Position numbers and translations under genes: made by a program
Shown here: piece by piece, positions 6,419 through 7,787 of the stretch
Numbering within the stretch: the first letter of the stretch is position 1
How the letters are laid out: the number at the start of each line of letters is the position of its first letter
Assembly: GCA_003484785.1 (NCBI GenBank)
Contig: DNAD01000107.1
Span: forward strand, 1 to 7,787
DNA length: 7,787 nucleotides
Direction: 5' to 3'
DNA from: Lachnospiraceae bacterium
Lineage (GTDB): Bacteria; Bacillota; Clostridia; Lachnospirales; Lachnospiraceae
Notes under the pieces: generated by a model
The model's input: only the letters and a program-made list of their open reading frames with translations
What the model was told of the DNA's origin: nothing
Database searches by the model: none

Positions 6419-6592
6419 AAAAGATTGTCCTTCTATATATCAATACCTGTCAAGCCCTCTGTATCTCATAACACTTACCTATATCGTGTGCATTATAACA
6501 CACAGAGTGTCACTCAACCGTCACACATTGAATAACAGCCGTTCTCATTCAGTTCCATTAATGCCGTATCCTGACAGCCCGTTGCGGCAAGG

Positions 6593-7393
6593 TCATTCCT
6601 CCTCCATGAAGACCAGGCTTCCAAGGGTATTCTCTGCCCAGGAGTACTGTGTCATGTATTCGCCGAAAAAAGCGTTGACGGCCGCCGGATTACCGTTTTT
6701 ATACTCGTAATAATCGCAGTCGAGCCTTGTGACATCCAGGCCTATCTTCCCGTATTTCTTTATCACGACATCCTTTAAGCCGTATCCCCCCAGCGTCTTA
6801 ACAAGATCACTGATCATGTTCCGAAGGTAGGATCTGTGATCAGCGGCATTATCATCCCCCTCCCACAGGTTTTCCGACAGCTCGGAGGTCGTAACCATCC
6901 CTTCCCTGTCCACAAGATATGCAAACAGCTCCATTGTTTTGCTGTAATGAAAGCTTACGGGCTTTTCGTCGATAAATATCTCAAACATTCCAAAGCATCT
7001 TACGCGCAGTCTCTTATCGCCCTTAAGCTCAACGGGATAACGAAGCTCTTCCAGTTCTTTTCTTATCATCCCGGCGGTTATCGGCTTCATCAGATATCCG
7101 CTTGCCCTCAGCCTTGTAAAGGCCTCGCCGATGTAATCATTATAGCCTGTGGTAAAGATGATGTTCATCCTGGGATTTATCTGCTCCTTAAGCTTCTTTG
7201 CCAGGGTCATTCCGTTCATCCCGGGCATTTCTATATCAAGGAAGGCAATTTCCGGCTTTCTTTGGCGCGCCGTCTTCAAAGCCTCCTCCGGGTCGGAAAC
7301 AGCCGTGATCTCTGCCTTTCCCACCACAGACTCCACCGTTTTTACAAGGCTTTTGAGAGCCAGCTCCTCATTATCTACTATCAGTATGTTCAT
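6593..7393 (-). CDS. Response regulator with receiver and SARP-like winged-helix output
   Basis: This cytoplasmic transcription regulator of about 266 residues is the partner of the upstream sensor kinase. Numbered from the GTG at 7396, the receiver domain (1-about 118) shows the acidic residues VDNEE (7-11), the phospho-acceptor Asp54 in FLDIEMPGMNG, the switch Thr in FTTGYND (81-87) and Lys104 in LMKP. After a linker, RLRVRCFGMFEIFIDEKPV (129-147) opens an OmpR/SARP-like winged helix with FAYLVDREG and LSENLWEGDD. The C-terminus FFGEYMTQYSWAE resembles the start of a bacterial transcriptional activator domain that is cut short. It is not a LytTR output, although the partner is a LytS/YesM-type kinase. 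The start is either ATG at 7393, used here, or GTG at 7396; both overlap the kinase stop codon, so translation is coupled. The ribosome binding site is weak (AGAGG). Targets are unknown. Confidence 0.88.
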   Translation of the reverse strand: MNILIVDNEELALKSLVKTVESVVGKAEITAVSDPEEALKTARQRKPEIAFLDIEMPGMNGMTLAKKLKEQINPRMNIIFTTGYNDYIGEAFTRLRASGYLMKPITAGMIRKELEELRYPVELKGDKRLRVRCFGMFEIFIDEKPVSFHYSKTMELFAYLVDREGMVTTSELSENLWEGDDNAADHRSYLRNMISDLVKTLGGYGLKDVVIKKYGKIGLDVTRLDCDYYEYKNGNPAAVNAFFGEYMTQYSWAENTLGSLVFMEEE

Positions 7394-7787
7394 CACTTAG
7401 TGCCTCTTTTGAGCTTCATGATCACCGTTGTGCCTTCGCCCGGCCTGCTGTCTATTTCAAGGCAACCGCTGCAGAGATTCTTTACCCTGTATGACGCGCT
7501 GTAAAGGCCCACATGCCTTCTCCCCTTTTCATCGGATTCAAACCTGTTAAGAGATATCTTTCCGGTATCAAGCCCGACTCCCGTATCGGACACCGTCACC
7601 TTAACCTCTTCGCCTTCCATGTCCGTGCTTATCCTGACAGTGCCCCCTCCCGGCTTCTTTTCTATACCGTACTGAACCGCATTTTCCACGATGGCCTGCA
7701 GGGCAAGGGGCGGGATCACAAAGTCAACCGCTCTGATGTCATATTCTACAGACAGGCTGTCCGAAAAACGCACTTTTTCGATGGCAA
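7393..7787 (-). CDS. Sensor histidine kinase, C-terminal ATPase part (LytS/YesM type, cut by window edge)
   Basis: This is the last 130 or so residues of a membrane sensor kinase whose N-terminal sensor, transmembrane and phospho-accepting histidine regions lie beyond the right edge. The visible frame opens with AIEKVRFSDSLSVEYDI, like the 'IEKxRFxDxLxVxYDI' segment that follows the histidine in LytS/YesM-family kinases. The N-box is PPLALQAIVENAVQYGI, the G1 box is VSDTGVGLD, and the G2-like segment is RRHVGLYSASYRVKNL. A final GEGTTVIMKLKRG strand closes the GHKL ATPase fold. The family usually has His-Gly after the N-box; here it is Tyr-Gly. The frame is open to the window end, so the GTG at 7773 is an internal valine and not a start. 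Its TGA overlaps the response-regulator start, so the two form an operon. Confidence 0.9.
   Translation of the reverse strand, partial: AIEKVRFSDSLSVEYDIRAVDFVIPPLALQAIVENAVQYGIEKKPGGGTVRISTDMEGEEVKVTVSDTGVGLDTGKISLNRFESDEKGRRHVGLYSASYRVKNLCSGCLEIDSRPGEGTTVIMKLKRGTK

Larger units (their letters stand above)
6256..6592. other. Convergent intergenic region with no supported gene
   Basis: This stretch lies between the ends of the cyclase gene (plus strand) and the response regulator gene (minus strand). It contains a terminator at 6273-6324, the GCTGT microsatellite at 6364-6418 and AT-rich sequence with promoter-like words on both strands (for example an extended -10, TGTTATAAT, on the minus strand at 6492-6500). 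An imperfect inverted repeat GTGTG/CACAC lies at about 6486-6503. No terminator with a T-tract is visible for the response-regulator transcript. Short open frames here lack convincing ribosome binding sites and family resemblance. Confidence 0.7.

Noticed and set aside
6486..6503. GTGTG/CACAC inverted repeat as a terminator for the two-component operon
   Set aside because: The stem is only five base pairs, with an AT loop and no T-tract after it in the minus direction. The overlap with a -10-like sequence is more notable.
6514..6558. Minus-strand 14-residue open frame with two cysteines (MELNENGCYSMCDG) just past the response regulator
   Set aside because: It is too short, has only a distant weak AGGA upstream, and resembles no peptide family I know.
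6330..6710. Plus-strand open frame of 126 codons running through the GCTGT repeat, with (Ala-Val-Leu-Cys-Cys) blocks
   Set aside because: There is no ribosome binding site before its ATG, which sits right after the terminator T-tract. The frame stays open because the repeat has no stop in any frame, and its last third is antisense to the well-supported response regulator gene.
6836..7504. Plus-strand open frame of 222 codons
   Set aside because: It is antisense to the receiver and output domains of the response regulator and to the kinase end, all of which show clear family motifs.

Overview
The window looks like chromosome from a Gram-positive, anaerobic Firmicute, most likely a Lachnospiraceae-type Clostridium relative (Butyrivibrio/Roseburia-like). 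This is inferred from strong AGGAGG-type ribosome binding sites, a lipoprotein-anchored TAXI solute receptor, a cytidylate-kinase-like protein, a GGDEF protein with the NDTYGHEKGN style of motif, and a response regulator with a SARP-like output domain. No similarity search was possible, so the taxon is an inference from protein style.

Layout. (1) From about 4612 leftwards to position 1, on the minus strand, there is a tightly packed operon: cytidylate-kinase-like P-loop protein (3950-4552), TAXI-type TRAP substrate-binding lipoprotein (2946-3920), fused TRAP permease (907-2949, overlapping the previous gene by ATGA) and a degenerate GNAT-like protein (19-879). A Shine-Dalgarno-like motif at the left edge suggests that the operon continues outside the window. 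(2) A 245-bp divergent intergenic region (4553-4797) carries back-to-back sigma-70-type promoters. (3) On the plus strand, 4798-6255 encodes a membrane-anchored Cache/HAMP/GGDEF diguanylate cyclase, followed by a strong intrinsic terminator. (4) A 337-bp convergent intergenic region (6256-6592) holds that terminator, a 14-bp palindrome on the stop codon and an exact 11-copy GCTGT pentanucleotide microsatellite. (5) From the right edge, on the minus strand, come the C-terminal ATPase part of a LytS/YesM-type sensor kinase (7393 to beyond 7787) and its translationally coupled response regulator (6593-7393).

How the parts work together. The TAXI receptor captures a small organic solute, probably a carboxylate or amino acid, and delivers it to the fused permease for cation-driven uptake. 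The kinase-like and GNAT-like proteins are co-transcribed with it but have no known role in TRAP transport. The divergent diguanylate cyclase has an extracellular sensor and could link an outside signal to c-di-GMP. The two-component pair is a separate convergent unit with unknown targets.

The features most worth a second look are the GCTGT microsatellite, the kinase/TRAP/GNAT operon composition, and a CxxC-containing loop in the permease. I see no CRISPR array, mobile element, tRNA, rRNA or recognisable riboswitch. I do not see clear evidence of a wholly new system.
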